NCBI GenBank assembly: GCA_018061525.1
Contig: JAGOUB010000056.1
Location: 1-6,239, forward strand
Reading direction: 5' to 3'
Length of the DNA stretch: 6,239 bases
Source: Candidatus Peribacteraceae bacterium
GTDB taxonomy: Bacteria > Patescibacteriota > Gracilibacteria > Peribacterales > Peribacteraceae
The position numbers and the translations under genes were made by a program. Below, piece after piece: positions 6,064-6,239 of this stretch. Numbering within the stretch: position 1 is the first letter of the stretch; each line of letters begins with the position of its first letter. The notes beneath the pieces were generated by a model. That model made no database searches. It saw nothing but the letters and a program-made list of their open reading frames with translations, and was not told where the DNA came from.

Positions 6064-6239
6064 GAGGTGATTGCCTGAGTCTAGTGCTGATATTCGGTAT
6101 GGCACTTCTTTGTGCGCGACAAAGAAGTGCCCAAGAAAGCGCGTCGCGCCAACACCCCTCCGCCCGGCCCCGTGTCTTCCTCGGCGGCTCATACGCCGCC
6201 TCGTCGACAGCTCCGCTGGCACCTTCGGTGCGCTCCGCG
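6064..6239. other. Gene-free 3' end with several hairpins, possible intergenic repeat element
   Basis: No convincing gene lies here. Besides the hairpin at 6101-6131 there are GGCGGC-(6 nt)-GCCGCC at 6183-6200 and GCACC-TTC-GGTGC at 6219-6231, plus a direct repeat GCTCCGC at 6210-6216 and 6232-6238. A frame opening at ATG 6099 stays open to the window end (47 codons) but runs straight through the hairpins and has low-complexity composition. From memory the region resembles non-coding repeat elements that give spurious Arg/Ser/Pro-rich reading frames in other bacteria; I could not verify this. Confidence 0.45.
6101..6131. repeat. Perfect 12-bp inverted repeat with 7-nt loop, possible terminator
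   Basis: GGCACTTCTTTG (6101-6112) and CAAAGAAGTGCC (6120-6131) are exact reverse complements around TGCGCGA. The hairpin begins 37 nt after the stop of the Cys-rich repeat protein, where a terminator would be expected. There is no T-run after it on either strand, so it is not a standard intrinsic terminator; it could act as an RNA 3' end stabiliser or be part of a dispersed repeat. Confidence 0.6.

Noticed and set aside
5029..6222. Long leftward open frame (397 codons) opposite the Cys-rich repeat protein
   Set aside because: It is antisense to a gene with a clear signal peptide, regular repeats and a membrane helix; its Ala/Val-rich repetitive product simply mirrors the repeats, and it runs through the divergent promoter region.
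6099..6239. Possible start of a new rightward gene at ATG 6099
   Set aside because: The frame passes through three hairpins, has low-complexity Ser/Ala/Arg/Pro composition, no ribosome binding site and no recognisable domain; it cannot be judged without downstream sequence.

Overview
The window is GC-rich (clearly above 55% by eye), gene-dense and uses the standard genetic code, since TGA terminates at least two genes. It most resembles a chromosomal segment of a Patescibacteria/CPR-type bacterium. That is an inference from gene content: a compact extracytoplasmic sortase, a membrane-anchored VirD4/HerA-like ATPase whose motifs resemble CPR type IV secretion/DNA-transfer ATPases, a single-domain CheY-like regulator, a DUF4215-type cysteine-rich surface protein, very short intergenic gaps and leaders without Shine-Dalgarno sequences. 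No rRNA, tRNA, CRISPR array or transposase gene is visible.

Layout. Positions 2-2011 carry a rightward cluster of three genes: the 3' part of a sortase, a diverged DUF218/YdcF-like protein, and an AAA_28 (NadR/Ttd14-type) P-loop protein that overlaps its predecessor by ATGA. This cluster meets a leftward unit head-on, and the two stop codons overlap in the four bases TTAG (2008-2011). The leftward unit holds the 849-residue VirD4-like ATPase and, upstream of it, a 126-residue response regulator. The ATPase also has a good promoter of its own in the 72-bp gap between them, covered by a 25-bp dyad. A 114-bp divergent intergenic region (5011-5124) separates the response regulator from a rightward gene (5125-6063). 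That gene encodes a secreted, membrane-anchored protein with seven tandem CGDG...CDDGN repeats. The last 176 bases contain no convincing gene but hold a perfect 12-bp hairpin and smaller GC-rich hairpins, and look like an intergenic repeat element.

How the genes may work together. Three of the genes concern the cell envelope: sortase, DNA-translocation-type ATPase and Cys-rich surface protein. The response regulator may control the ATPase or the divergent surface protein, but this is inferred from position only. The most notable features are regulatory. The surface-protein promoter (CTGACA, 17 bp, TGC-TATCAT) places +1 exactly on the A of its ATG, predicting a leaderless mRNA. The ATPase promoter (CTGAAA, 17 bp, TGC-TATACT) predicts a leader of about 12 nt. 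Both -10 boxes lie inside palindromes.
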